Source: Bermanella marisrubri (GTDB lineage: Bacteria; Pseudomonadota; Gammaproteobacteria; Pseudomonadales; Oceanobacteraceae). From it: a stretch of 64,000 nt of DNA. Of the stretch, positions 17,689 through 25,508 are shown one piece after another. A model generated the notes under the pieces. That model ran no database searches, had not been told where the DNA came from, and saw only the letters and a program-made list of their open reading frames with translations. Position numbers and translations under genes: made by a program. The stretch is taken from the NCBI RefSeq assembly GCF_012295615.1, contig NZ_CP051183.1:3003001-3067000 (forward strand), read 5' to 3'. How positions within the stretch are numbered: the stretch's first letter is position 1; each line of letters opens with the position of its first letter.

Positions 17689-18093
17689 TTAATCCGATAC
17701 TTCTTCGGCATCCAATTCATAGGCACCTTCTTCGTTGTGTACTTCCTTGCCATTTAGAGGCGGATTAAAAACACATGCCATTTGCATATCTTTCGTCGCA
17801 CGCAACATATGCTTGTCGTTTTTATCTAGGATGTAAATCGTTCCTGGAGTGATTGCATACTTTTTCCCATCATCTAAGGTTTCAACTTCACCTTCACCAC
17901 TGATGCAGTACACAGATTCGAGGTGATTCTGATAATGAAGCATGAAATCAGCGCCAGCGTAAATCGTTGTAATATGGAAAGAGAAACCCATATTATCGTT
18001 CTTCAGCAACATGCGGGTGCTGTCCCAGTTACCTTTCGGGTCTTTAATGAAACGATCCGATTTTTGGCAATCCTGTAATTGACGTACGATCAT
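17689..18093 (-). CDS. ectC: L-ectoine synthase
   Basis: 134 residues of a single cupin. It cyclises N-gamma-acetyl-diaminobutyrate to ectoine in the cytosol. Motifs [41 protein letters not shown] and [19 protein letters not shown] are those of authentic EctC, with the iron-site residues Glu and His retained, so it should be functional. AAAGG precedes the ATG. Only 50 bases separate it from ectA; the ectB gene expected in between is absent. Confidence 0.97.
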   Translation of the reverse strand: MIVRQLQDCQKSDRFIKDPKGNWDSTRMLLKNDNMGFSFHITTIYAGADFMLHYQNHLESVYCISGEGEVETLDDGKKYAITPGTIYILDKNDKHMLRATKDMQMACVFNPPLNGKEVHNEEGAYELDAEEVSD

Positions 18094-18143
18094 AATAAAC
18101 CTTTTATGCAGTAATTAAGTATTTAAAAACAGATGCTATATGA

Positions 18144-18632
18144 TTACTCGGGTGTATTGAATGGTCCAATTTTCACCAAGTGTTCGCTATCGTGATGACC
18201 CTTAAAGTGCTTCTCTTTATCAAAGAATACTTCACTCTCAAGATTAGCGTCTAGCTTACGCGCTTGGCTTTTGAATAAACCCCAACTGGCTTCATTATCT
18301 TTGGTGATGGTTGTTTCTATATACTTCACTTGCGGTTGACGCTTCAAGATATCCTGCAGCATGCGCCCTGCAAGACCCTGTCCACGACCCGCTTCGGAAA
18401 CGGCCACCTGCCACACAAACAGCGTATCAGGACGGTTAGGGATTAAATATCCAGAGATAAAACCAACAAGTTGGCCATCTTTTTCCGCTGCGACAGCAGT
18501 GTCAGCGAAGTGGCTACAGTGCAAAAGATTACAATAGGAGGAGTTGGGATCGAGAGGCGGGCAGTCATTTACAAGCTGATGTAAATCCATACCGTCTTCG
18601 GCTGTGGGTACGCGTAAAGTAATTTCGCTCAT
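18144..18632 (-). CDS. ectA: L-2,4-diaminobutyrate gamma-acetyltransferase
   Basis: 162 residues of the GNAT superfamily. Acetylates 2,4-diaminobutyrate using acetyl-CoA, the second step of ectoine synthesis. LRVPTAEDGMDLHQLVNDCPPLDPNS read in parts and SNYLLxxHF-like YCNLLHCSHFADT are family hallmarks; VWQVAVSEAGRGQGLAGRML is the CoA-binding loop. It heads ectA-ectC-ask. The 258-base region upstream is shared with the divergent EctR-like regulator gene and should hold its osmotically controlled promoter. Confidence 0.96.
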   Translation of the reverse strand: MSEITLRVPTAEDGMDLHQLVNDCPPLDPNSSYCNLLHCSHFADTAVAAEKDGQLVGFISGYLIPNRPDTLFVWQVAVSEAGRGQGLAGRMLQDILKRQPQVKYIETTITKDNEASWGLFKSQARKLDANLESEVFFDKEKHFKGHHDSEHLVKIGPFNTPE

Positions 18633-18764
18633 CTTTTTATCAACACTAATAGTTTCAGTTCTAATTATTTATGCAAGATGAATGCGTTAAGTTAAGGCGC
18701 CTAATACTGTATAAAGCACTTAAAAAGGCGCATATACCTTGAATAAACAATTAATGATTGCTTA

Positions 18765-18788
18765 GTACACTAAATATCGTACACTAAA
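18765..18788. repeat. tandem 10-bp direct repeat in the ectA/ectR control region
   Basis: GTACACTAAA occurs at 18765-18774 and again at 18779-18788, a 14-base period. The pair lies between the divergent ectA and ectR-like genes and may be a regulator binding site. The remaining intergenic sequence also has a hairpin AGGAGC-TCT-GCTCCT at 18856-18870 just ahead of the regulator gene. Confidence 0.45.
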
Positions 18789-18890
18789 CATCTGACCAAT
18801 TCCAGTAACCAAGTGTTTCAGGAGTGGATCAATTGCTTAGAAGTCTAACTAATTCAGGAGCTCTGCTCCTCTATGTCGTATCAATAATAG

Positions 18891-19508
18891 ATGTTTAGCC
18901 GCCACATGAGTGAGATAGTCGACACATTAAAAGCAGGATACAATAACGCTTCGTCTTTAAATCCCCAGGACATTACTTTGGACCGCATTGATGAAGTCTT
19001 AGTGGCACTGCGCCGCGTGATTCGAGCCACTGACCTGCACAGTAAGCATTTAGCTAAAACCACAGGGCTTACGGCTCCGCAAATCTTGCTATTACAAACC
19101 ATACGCGACAAAGGCCAAGTAACCATTGGCGAGATTGCACAACAAATGAGCTTAAGCCAAGCTACGGTCACGTCCATCATGGATCGCCTAGAAAAGCGAC
19201 AGCTAATCTTTCGTGAACGAAGCAAAACGGATAAACGCAAGGTACACGCATACCTCACTGATGACGCATACGAAATGCTCAAAGACGCCCCCATGCCCTT
19301 ACAAGATCAATTTGCCCGCCAGTTTTCTGATTTGCAAGAATGGGAACAAACCATGATCATCTCTGCGCTGCAGCGAGTGGCATCAATGATGGATGCTGAC
19401 CATATTGATGCCTCACCGTTCTTGGATGTCGGTAAGATTGACCGCCAAAGCACCCAATGGGACAAGCCCGAAGCCTATTCAAACCACAATGGCAATCAAA
19501 GCAAATAA
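18891..19508 (+). CDS. MarR-family regulator of ectoine genes, EctR-like
   Basis: 205 residues; a shorter start at 18906 is also possible. The winged-helix region reads TGLTAPQILLLQTIRDKGQVTIGEIAQQMSLSQATVTSIMDRLEKR in sequence blocks, with RERSKTDKRKVHAYLT as the wing, typical of MarR proteins. Divergent placement next to ectA is the standard position of EctR1, which represses ect genes at low salinity in methylotrophs. N-terminal DRIDEVLVALRRVIRATDLHSKHL also fits EctR-type proteins. Confidence 0.85.
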   Translation: MFSRHMSEIVDTLKAGYNNASSLNPQDITLDRIDEVLVALRRVIRATDLHSKHLAKTTGLTAPQILLLQTIRDKGQVTIGEIAQQMSLSQATVTSIMDRLEKRQLIFRERSKTDKRKVHAYLTDDAYEMLKDAPMPLQDQFARQFSDLQEWEQTMIISALQRVASMMDADHIDASPFLDVGKIDRQSTQWDKPEAYSNHNGNQSK

Positions 19509-19527
19509 ACTTGATCCATGTGAATAT

Positions 19528-19899
19528 CTAGAGCGACACATCCCGTCGCTTTAGATAGCTTTTCAATAGCGCCACCACAAACACACCTTCCAACACGGCC
19601 ATCATCAGCAAACCTTCGTAAGCGCCGTGCAATACGATGCCGATGAGGCGAAAGACAAACAATCCTGCAGAAACCAAAAGTGCAAAATACAATGCACCAG
19701 GGACGAATTGTGCATTGAACGTGCTACCCAGCATGGCCACAGCAATACCAACCTGCAGCCCGCCATAAACCGCAATGAATTCTGCCAAGCCTTGCTGGCT
19801 TAAAGTCATACCTAAGAACTGACTGCTCACGTCTGGGTTTGCCACGCACCACAAACCTGATAATAAATACAAAACACCAATGATTCTTAAAGTAATCAT
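19528..19899 (-). CDS. DUF4345-like four-helix membrane protein
   Basis: 123 residues with four hydrophobic segments. ITLRIIGVLYLLSGLWCVANP and EFIAVYGGLQVGIAVAML match the DUF4345 pattern, small inner-membrane proteins of unknown function. It is the last gene of the SDR-DUF2878-DUF3108 operon, 9 bases after the previous stop, and therefore probably under the ECF-type promoter at 21983-22012. Confidence 0.7.
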   Translation of the reverse strand: MITLRIIGVLYLLSGLWCVANPDVSSQFLGMTLSQQGLAEFIAVYGGLQVGIAVAMLGSTFNAQFVPGALYFALLVSAGLFVFRLIGIVLHGAYEGLLMMAVLEGVFVVALLKSYLKRRDVSL

Positions 19900-19908
19900 G
19901 AAATCGAC

Positions 19909-20634
19909 CTATTCTGGATATTCATACTCAATACGCACGACATAATTCTCGTCGAGTCCTTTGCCACTTCTTACTCGCTCAATATTGCCCAGTCCTTCAT
20001 AGCGAATCAATCGACTTGTTTTTACATCATAGGTTAAGTATGTCGGGTCTACTAAAACGGATAACACCCAGGCACTGGGCGCGAGTTTAATACGTATCGT
20101 CTTGTCGTTTATCTTTTCAGGGCTTACTTCAAATCCATAAAACTCGGCACGACCCACTGCAAGAAAAGCCAAAGAAAGGGTTTTACCTTGCTTTAGCTCG
20201 GGCAAGCTCTGCTGCATAAAATAGTTAAACCCAGCATCCACAACAGCCGGCTTATCTCGCGGCAATTTAACGGATTCTTCCCCTTCGGCACTACGAATTA
20301 ATAAGCGATCAACTTCAACCTGCACTTCAAGACTTTTGGCTAGGCGCTGATCATCGAACTGAAAACTAGGTGAATATGGAATTTTGCCATAATTAAGCTG
20401 TTTAACTGCAAGCTCTTCTCCGTTGGCTTGGGTATACACCACGTTACCCGACACTGGAGCGCCGCTCTCATCGACCTTAATAGAATGCTGCTCAGTGTAG
20501 ATTAAATCACCGCTCTGTTGATCATAAGCCTTACCCGTAAAACGCTCTTCTTTATTCTCTTCGGCAATCCCTGAGAAACTAACCAACGATAAAAGAAACA
20601 CGGGCAGGCACGCGAAATGTATAACTCTTAACAT
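19909..20634 (-). CDS. DUF3108-like exported protein
   Basis: About 241 residues from the ATG at 20634, chosen because AAAAAGGA stands 8 bases upstream and a signal peptide follows (LRVIHFACLPVFLLSLVSFSGIA). The mature protein is beta-rich, with FQFDDQRLAKSLEVQVEV and YLTYDVKTSRLIRYEGLGNI, resembling periplasmic DUF3108/lipocalin-like proteins found beside DUF2878 in ChrR-controlled operons. A lipid-related role is possible but unproven. It overlaps no neighbour and sits between DUF2878 and DUF4345 genes. Confidence 0.65.
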   Translation of the reverse strand: MLRVIHFACLPVFLLSLVSFSGIAEENKEERFTGKAYDQQSGDLIYTEQHSIKVDESGAPVSGNVVYTQANGEELAVKQLNYGKIPYSPSFQFDDQRLAKSLEVQVEVDRLLIRSAEGEESVKLPRDKPAVVDAGFNYFMQQSLPELKQGKTLSLAFLAVGRAEFYGFEVSPEKINDKTIRIKLAPSAWVLSVLVDPTYLTYDVKTSRLIRYEGLGNIERVRSGKGLDENYVVRIEYEYPE

Positions 20635-20659
20635 GTTTATATCCTTTTTGATTCGACTG

Positions 20660-21193
20660 CTATACCGAATCTTGTATCGAATCCGATTCTGACGATTGCC
20701 CAATTAAATGAGCAAACCCTTGCGTTAAAGCGGCCCACGATCCCCAAGCAGCAATCATCCAAGGAATATCTGAATTGACAAACATAAGTAAATCTAATTC
20801 TCTACCCGCCAAATATGAAACTGGCCCCATAATCGCAGCAGCTACAATAAAAATCACAGGCTTTGCAAATAGCCAAGCCAGAGATAAGCAAAGGCTGGTT
20901 GCAAAGGCAAACCACATACAAAGCAACCAAAACGGAAAACCTAAAACGTGAGCTGGGTTATTTAAAAAGGTATAGATACCAAGATGATGGAAACTTGAAT
21001 CCATAGCGATCCCCAACAGAATCGCTCCCGTTACAAGCAGAGCTTGCTTGGCCACGCCTGATCTATATACGACTGATAATTGAATCAAGCCAGCAATGAC
21101 AAACAACGAAGACAATAACCATGAAACCAATGCCGCGCTAAACCAAGCGAACTGAAACAAGACGGCATTTAAAAGTATGTGCTGCTTGTTCAT
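20660..21193 (-). CDS. DUF2878 membrane protein
   Basis: 177 residues, five to six membrane helices. LLNAVLFQFAWFSAAL at the start, LLGIAMDSSFHHLGIY and FPFWLLCMWFAFATSL are typical of DUF2878, an inner-membrane family of unknown function that recurs next to SDR and cyclopropane-synthase genes in photooxidative-stress clusters. Its start overlaps the SDR stop by 4 bases (ATGA). Confidence 0.88.
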   Translation of the reverse strand: MNKQHILLNAVLFQFAWFSAALVSWLLSSLFVIAGLIQLSVVYRSGVAKQALLVTGAILLGIAMDSSFHHLGIYTFLNNPAHVLGFPFWLLCMWFAFATSLCLSLAWLFAKPVIFIVAAAIMGPVSYLAGRELDLLMFVNSDIPWMIAAWGSWAALTQGFAHLIGQSSESDSIQDSV

Positions 21194-21963
21194 GAGTTTT
21201 CACCTTGAGGTTCGAAGCGCGACATCTTACCGAGCAGCCAAAACTTTAAGCGGTGAGGTAAGAATGAGAAAAGCTTTAGCAATAAGGTAAAACGTTTAGG
21301 AAAATGAATATCGAAACGGGATCCATCCAACCCTTTAACAATGCGTTTAGCTGCATCCTCACTGGTAATAACAAACGGCATTTCGAAGTCATTTTTATCA
21401 GTAAGCGGCGTCTTCACAAAACCTGGGCTGACAACGCGCACATCAATACCTTGATGCTGCACATCGGCTTTCAAGCATTCTGTAAAGTAACGAATGGCAG
21501 CCTTACTTGCACCATAAGCATGTGCTCTAGTCAGAGCTTGATAGCTCACACTACTGGAAACAATCACAAGCTGAGGTTTTTGCCCCCCAGTCACAGCGTC
21601 ATAAAGAAAAGGTAGAGAGGCATTGATCATGTTGATCGCGCCAAAGAAATTAATCTCAAATACACGGCGAACAAGATCCACATCCACGGGCAACAGATCC
21701 ACGTATTCTGCCGTCCCCGCGTTAATAATCACTTTGTCGAGATGGCCAGTGATTGTTTTAACTTTCTGCTGAGCTTGCTGAATACTGGCAGCATCTGTCG
21801 CATCCAAGGGTACAGCATGCAAATGATCATTTTTGTCACAAATATCATTCAGCTTTTGCTCATTACGTGCGCTAACAAGTACATTATGACCCTGATCTGC
21901 ATACGCTTGTGCCACCGATAAACCAATACCGCTTGATGCACCGATAACCCATATCTGTTGCAT
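21190..21963 (-). CDS. short-chain dehydrogenase/reductase of the ECF regulon operon
   Basis: 257 residues. Classical SDR features: GASSGIG cofactor motif at residues 8-14, INAGTAEYV, the catalytic Ser in IVSSSVSYQ and YGASKAA with the Tyr-Lys pair; VSPGFVKTPLTDKNDF follows. The C-terminal LLLKLFSFLPHRLKFWLLGKM is hydrophobic and basic, suggesting membrane association. AGGAGG lies 5 bases before the ATG. It is first in an operon led by the ECF-type promoter at 21983-22012. The substrate is unknown; an acyl-lipid intermediate is a reasonable guess from neighbours. Confidence 0.88.
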   Translation of the reverse strand: MQQIWVIGASSGIGLSVAQAYADQGHNVLVSARNEQKLNDICDKNDHLHAVPLDATDAASIQQAQQKVKTITGHLDKVIINAGTAEYVDLLPVDVDLVRRVFEINFFGAINMINASLPFLYDAVTGGQKPQLVIVSSSVSYQALTRAHAYGASKAAIRYFTECLKADVQHQGIDVRVVSPGFVKTPLTDKNDFEMPFVITSEDAAKRIVKGLDGSRFDIHFPKRFTLLLKLFSFLPHRLKFWLLGKMSRFEPQGENS

Positions 21964-21982
21964 AACTTCCTCCTTTACTCAT

Positions 21983-22012
21983 CACTTACGCCTCTCACCA
22001 CAGTTTAGATCA
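21983..22012 (-). promoter_or_regulatory. candidate ECF11 (RpoE/ChrR)-type promoter of SDR operon
   Basis: Leftward reading: TGATCT at 22012-22007, an 18-base spacer ending GCG, then TAAGTG at 21988-21983. This is TGATCT-N16-CGTAA, nearly identical to the consensus of Rhodobacter RpoE. The predicted start near 21976 leaves a ~14-base leader that still contains AGGAGG. Confidence 0.7.
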
Positions 22013-22052
22013 GCTATAGATAGGCGATACTCGCCATAAATTGATGGATTGT

Positions 22053-22081
22053 TTGACAATCTGTCAATAAGACACTTTAAT
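22053..22081 (+). promoter_or_regulatory. sigma-70 promoter of candidate small RNA
   Basis: TTGACA at 22053-22058, a 17-base spacer, and TTTAAT at 22076-22081. The -35 hexamer is a perfect match and is also one arm of the inverted repeat TTGACA-ATC-TGTCAA (22053-22067), a possible repressor site. No protein gene lies downstream on this strand, so it should serve the RNA at 22087-22140. Confidence 0.65.
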
Positions 22082-22086
22082 AACCA

Positions 22087-22140
22087 CCCTAGACCGTAAG
22101 GTCCAGTGCCCTTGCCCTCGGTTCGCCGAGGGATTTTTTA
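22087..22140 (+). ncRNA. candidate small RNA, ~54 nt, two tetraloop hairpins
   Basis: The transcript predicted from the promoter at 22053-22081 holds GACC-GTAA-GGTC (22092-22103, a GNRA loop), a C-rich linker with CCCTTGCCC, and CCCTCGG-TTCG-CCGAGGG (22115-22132) followed by A and six T, a textbook rho-independent terminator with a UUCG loop. It lies between two leftward genes, antisense to neither coding region. The T run is on this strand only, so the hairpin is not the terminator of the gene at 22172. The RNA is not a family I recognise. Confidence 0.6.
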
Positions 22141-22171
22141 ATAACCATAAAAAGTAAAGGGTGTGGGAAAT

Positions 22172-23128
22172 TTAAGGTGTGGTAAAGCGACCAACGCCAC
22201 GATTAATGAACTCTGTCTGGGCTCTGGGAATGCCGTTCAGTGCCTGTTCAGGGGTTAACGTCAGACTACCATTGGGAATATTAAAAAATGCACCTTGGTA
22301 GGTTTGCGTAGCAGGGTCGCCAGGATCACCGGTCCCCCAAACCATATCGCGACTTTGAAACGACAAGAATAATCCTGGTGCCGGATCGAATTGGGTATCA
22401 GATACTTTCTCACCAATATCCAGGGTTTTATAATTTGATAGCGGAAAGCACACATTGTCGTTTACGCCAAAACCGCTAACGGTACAGTTATTCACATTGA
22501 GACTGATAGGGATAAAACCAAAGGCCACTGCATCAAACGTGCTTCCGTTGGGCACCCCGACTTGTGTGGCGCGAATAGGGTCGATATCGCCATTCGCATT
22601 CACGAGATTAGCGCGACTCGTCGCTTCCACGGTGAAAGTGCCAATCCATGTATCGGCATCGTATGCCCCTTGCAGCAACACATCAATATTGCCCGTGAGG
22701 CTATTAATATCAAAGCTCATCTTTCCGCGGGAGTCACCAAAACCCACGCGTAAACCTACCAGGTCGTTACTACCAGAGCTGGGATCATAAGCGTACTCAA
22801 AGAAAGGTTCATTGAGTTCGAACGGAATAATTTCGCCGTTCTCTATGTGGCCTAGGGCGAAATTATCAAAATCGATATCAGCACTTTGAGTTTCACCAGC
22901 GCGAGGGTACTCACCAAATACCACTTTGTCGGCATTCAGCTGCACTTTGACATCAAAGCCTGTATTAACACGGACGAAATTGAGTCCGTTTTCATTGTAT
23001 TGATCAATGGTGATTAATGCCTGCCCGTGTTGCTCATGCATTTGCTCATCCGACAGAGGCACCAACTCTGCCCAGCAAAAGTTTGATAGCAACGAAAAGC
23101 TTAACACCCATTTTATTATTTTTTTCAC
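22172..23128 (-). CDS. exported protein of unknown function
   Basis: 318 residues with a signal peptide (IIKWVLSFSLLSNFCWA, cut near residue 20). The mature start LVPLSDEQMHEQHGQALITI resembles the conserved N-terminus of secreted proteins of the DUF6160/FilE-like sort in marine gammaproteobacteria. The rest is beta-rich, acidic and contains only one cysteine pair (NCTVSGFGVNDNVC), suggesting an extracellular or outer-membrane-associated protein. It is flanked by terminators and has its own control region with an 18-bp palindrome, so it is a single-gene unit. I do not recognise its function. Confidence 0.7.
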   Translation of the reverse strand: MKKIIKWVLSFSLLSNFCWAELVPLSDEQMHEQHGQALITIDQYNENGLNFVRVNTGFDVKVQLNADKVVFGEYPRAGETQSADIDFDNFALGHIENGEIIPFELNEPFFEYAYDPSSGSNDLVGLRVGFGDSRGKMSFDINSLTGNIDVLLQGAYDADTWIGTFTVEATSRANLVNANGDIDPIRATQVGVPNGSTFDAVAFGFIPISLNVNNCTVSGFGVNDNVCFPLSNYKTLDIGEKVSDTQFDPAPGLFLSFQSRDMVWGTGDPGDPATQTYQGAFFNIPNGSLTLTPEQALNGIPRAQTEFINRGVGRFTTP

Positions 23129-23190
23129 ACCTGGTTCCTTTTTACTTCAAGGTTCCAGTGCCATTTTTATCTTGCTCTTATTTTTAATTG

Positions 23191-23208
23191 GGTATTGATA
23201 TCAATACC
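23191..23208. promoter_or_regulatory. perfect 18-bp palindrome, candidate operator
   Basis: GGTATTGATATCAATACC is fully self-complementary. It lies 63 bases upstream of the start of the leftward exported-protein gene, a normal operator position. No regulator gene is adjacent, so its binding protein is unknown. Confidence 0.5.
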
Positions 23209-23334
23209 AGCGGCAAGTTTTTTTATTATTATGCTTTGGACAGTAACAAGATTTAGTACACTTGAAAACAAACCAATTGCGCCAAAAACGTTTAATTATA
23301 AGTAGTAGGAATGAACAAAGGTTCAGTTTATAAG

Positions 23335-23364
23335 AAAAGGGAAAGAGGATTAAATCCCTTTCCC
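23335..23364 (-). terminator. terminator of the photolyase/lipid operon
   Basis: On the reverse strand GGGAAAG (23364-23358) pairs with CTTTCCC (23345-23339) across a 12-base loop, followed by TTTTCTT. It lies about 40 bases after the cyclopropane-synthase-type stop codon and would end the leftward operon that begins at 30681. Confidence 0.6.
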
Positions 23365-23402
23365 TAATTGTATATTACACAGGGAAAGGAATACTTATCA
23401 TA

Positions 23403-24665
23403 TCAAACTGGATTGTGCTTATACTCAGGCTTAGCCCAAACCAGATGACTAACGCCAATAGCTCGCTCAGCAAAACCACCTTCACAGTAGCTTAAATAAA
23501 AACGCCACATGCGCTTAAAGTCTTCGCTATAGCCAAGTTTAGAAATTTCTTCATCATGGGCATTGAAAGCGTCTTGCCAGAGTTTCAAGGTATGACTGTA
23601 ATGAGCGCCAAAATCATGCAGCTCTACCAAATTTAAATCCGTATGCTTCTTGGTTGAGGTAAGCATTGCTTGAATACTAGGAATACAGCTACCAGGGAAA
23701 ATATAGCGCTGAATAAAGTCCACATTTTTGAGAGCACGATCATAGCGCTGATCTTCAATGGTAATAGCTTGGATCAACATTAGGCCATCGGGCTTGAGTA
23801 GCGACGCACATTTCTCAAAGTAAGTATCAAAGAACTGATGGCCAACCGCTTCAATCATTTCAATAGAAACCAGCTTGTCGTAAGTTCCCTCTAACTTGCG
23901 ATAATCTTCTTTGAGTAATGTAATTTGACCTTCCAACCCGTGTTCTTTAATACGCTCTTTGGCAAGATTATATTGCTCTTCGCTAATAGTGGTCGTCGTG
24001 ACTTTACAGCCATAATTTTTCGCGGCATAAACTGCAAACCCACCCCATCCTGTGCCGATTTCCACCACATGATCGTCAGCGGTTAAATGCAATCGCTCAC
24101 AAATCGTTTTGAGTTTATTCAGGGAGGCCTCTTCCATCGTCGCGTCAGCGGTGGGGAAAATACCACTGGAGTACATCATGGTCGGATCTAAAAATAACTC
24201 AAATAATTCGTTACCCAGATCGTAATGGGCTGCGATGTTACGGCGACTGCCTTTTTCATTGTTCTGATTTAAGCGGTGGAAGAACTTTAAGAAAGGGCCA
24301 GAGATCAGCGAGGCAATGCCCCCTTCCATGGCATTCATCAGATCGATATTTCTAGCCATCACGCGCACGGCTTTGGTCAAATCGGGAGTGGTCCAATCAC
24401 CTGTCATATACGCCTCCGCGGCACCGATACTGCCACCAGTAAGGATATCAACATAGGCGCTAGCATCTTGGATATGCAGTTCTGCATAAAGATCATGATC
24501 TGCAGTTAGATTTTCACCAAAGACAAAGGCGTCATCGCCCTCTTTTATCACCAAGCATCCTGTATGCAGTTTTTGTAACTGCCCGTGAATTAGCTTACGC
24601 GCCAATTTACGCAAAAAACTCAATCGACTTTTTTTAATATCCAGTTCCGCTACTGACGTGGCCAT
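23403..24665 (-). CDS. cyclopropane-fatty-acid-synthase family SAM methyltransferase
   Basis: 420 residues. Methylates unsaturated acyl chains of membrane phospholipids using SAM. Signatures include MYSSGIF, SAM-binding VEIGTGWGGFAVYAA, and ISxEQYxLAxERI-like SEEQYNLAKERI. The protein is of the group that clusters with DUF1365 and an FAD oxidoreductase; in Rhodobacter relatives of this set (UfaM/UfaD/UfaO) make methylated and furan fatty acids, known singlet-oxygen scavengers. Whether this one makes cyclopropane or methyl-branched products cannot be read from sequence. It is last in the operon started at 30681. Confidence 0.9.
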   Translation of the reverse strand: MATSVAELDIKKSRLSFLRKLARKLIHGQLQKLHTGCLVIKEGDDAFVFGENLTADHDLYAELHIQDASAYVDILTGGSIGAAEAYMTGDWTTPDLTKAVRVMARNIDLMNAMEGGIASLISGPFLKFFHRLNQNNEKGSRRNIAAHYDLGNELFELFLDPTMMYSSGIFPTADATMEEASLNKLKTICERLHLTADDHVVEIGTGWGGFAVYAAKNYGCKVTTTTISEEQYNLAKERIKEHGLEGQITLLKEDYRKLEGTYDKLVSIEMIEAVGHQFFDTYFEKCASLLKPDGLMLIQAITIEDQRYDRALKNVDFIQRYIFPGSCIPSIQAMLTSTKKHTDLNLVELHDFGAHYSHTLKLWQDAFNAHDEEISKLGYSEDFKRMWRFYLSYCEGGFAERAIGVSHLVWAKPEYKHNPV

Positions 24666-24676
24666 ACCGGAGACTC

Positions 24677-25507
24677 CTATCTTGTTTTATTGTCGGCCCC
24701 TTGAGGGGTAGCCGTTTTGGTTTTTGGGTGATCGTAAAAAGGCACCTTCATCCACAATCTCAAGGCGTGCCAGTAAATACCCCACATCACCTTTACGGTT
24801 ATTAAAGGGGTTTGGATCAAGCTCTTAGGTAACGCCTGCCAACTGCGCTTTTCCATGGTTAAGGTAGCATCAAAATGCTTTTCATTGTCTGCATCCTGCA
24901 TAAAGTTATCCATATGCACATGCAGTTTCTCGCCAGGTTCAGAAAACACCCAGCGATAATCCATATTCATTGGGTTAAATGGCGATACATGAAACTGTTT
25001 TGCAAAATGGAAAATATGCTTATTATCGCCTTTCAGCTCCACTTTCATGGCCGCGTCGCTTTGCCCTTTCGGCAAGACATAACTATGGCGCTCACCCCAG
25101 GGCGTATTGGTTATTTGCGATACGATTGCAACCAGTTGATCGAATTCATCATAGCAATAATAAAAACTTACGGGATTAAAAATGATATTGAAGTGTCTCC
25201 CATGAGTGAGCAACATCACTCGCGTAATGTTTTGATATTGTAAACCACGCTCAGCAAAATCCTTTTCCACATGGTCAATAATCGACTGTTTCAAATCTGA
25301 CTGATTACCTTGAAAGTAATCATCGCGTCTTAGGCTCAACAAATTAAAACGCTCAAGGGAGGCGTACCATTTTCCACGAAAGATCTCAGACCATTCATCA
25401 AGATCAATGAACATCATGTACAAAGAGTAGTTCAGCTCATGACGCTTGGGTAAAAAGCGGCGATGGCGTACTTCTCCTTGGTAAATACATGAATTCTTAA
25501 TGCTCAT
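24677..25507 (-). CDS. DUF1365 family protein
   Basis: About 276 residues from the ATG at 25507, one base after the preceding stop. CIYQGEVRHRRFLPKRHELNYSLY in pieces, MFIDLDE, and NPVSFYYCYDE are the diagnostic DUF1365 segments. No biochemical function is established, but the gene nearly always sits between an FAD-dependent oxidoreductase and a CFA-type methyltransferase, as here, so a step in modified fatty acid formation is likely. An in-frame start 21 bases upstream would overlap the previous gene. Confidence 0.9.
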   Translation of the reverse strand: MSIKNSCIYQGEVRHRRFLPKRHELNYSLYMMFIDLDEWSEIFRGKWYASLERFNLLSLRRDDYFQGNQSDLKQSIIDHVEKDFAERGLQYQNITRVMLLTHGRHFNIIFNPVSFYYCYDEFDQLVAIVSQITNTPWGERHSYVLPKGQSDAAMKVELKGDNKHIFHFAKQFHVSPFNPMNMDYRWVFSEPGEKLHVHMDNFMQDADNEKHFDATLTMEKRSWQALPKSLIQTPLITVKVMWGIYWHALRLWMKVPFYDHPKTKTATPQGADNKTR

Positions 25508-25508
25508 A

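Noticed and set aside
18094-18143. Remnant of ectB between ectA and ectC
   Set aside because: Only 50 bases with stop codons in all frames and no similarity to an aminotransferase.
22115-22139. UUCG hairpin as terminator of the leftward exported-protein gene
   Set aside because: The T run is only on the plus strand; read leftwards the hairpin is followed by CAAGGGCACTGG.
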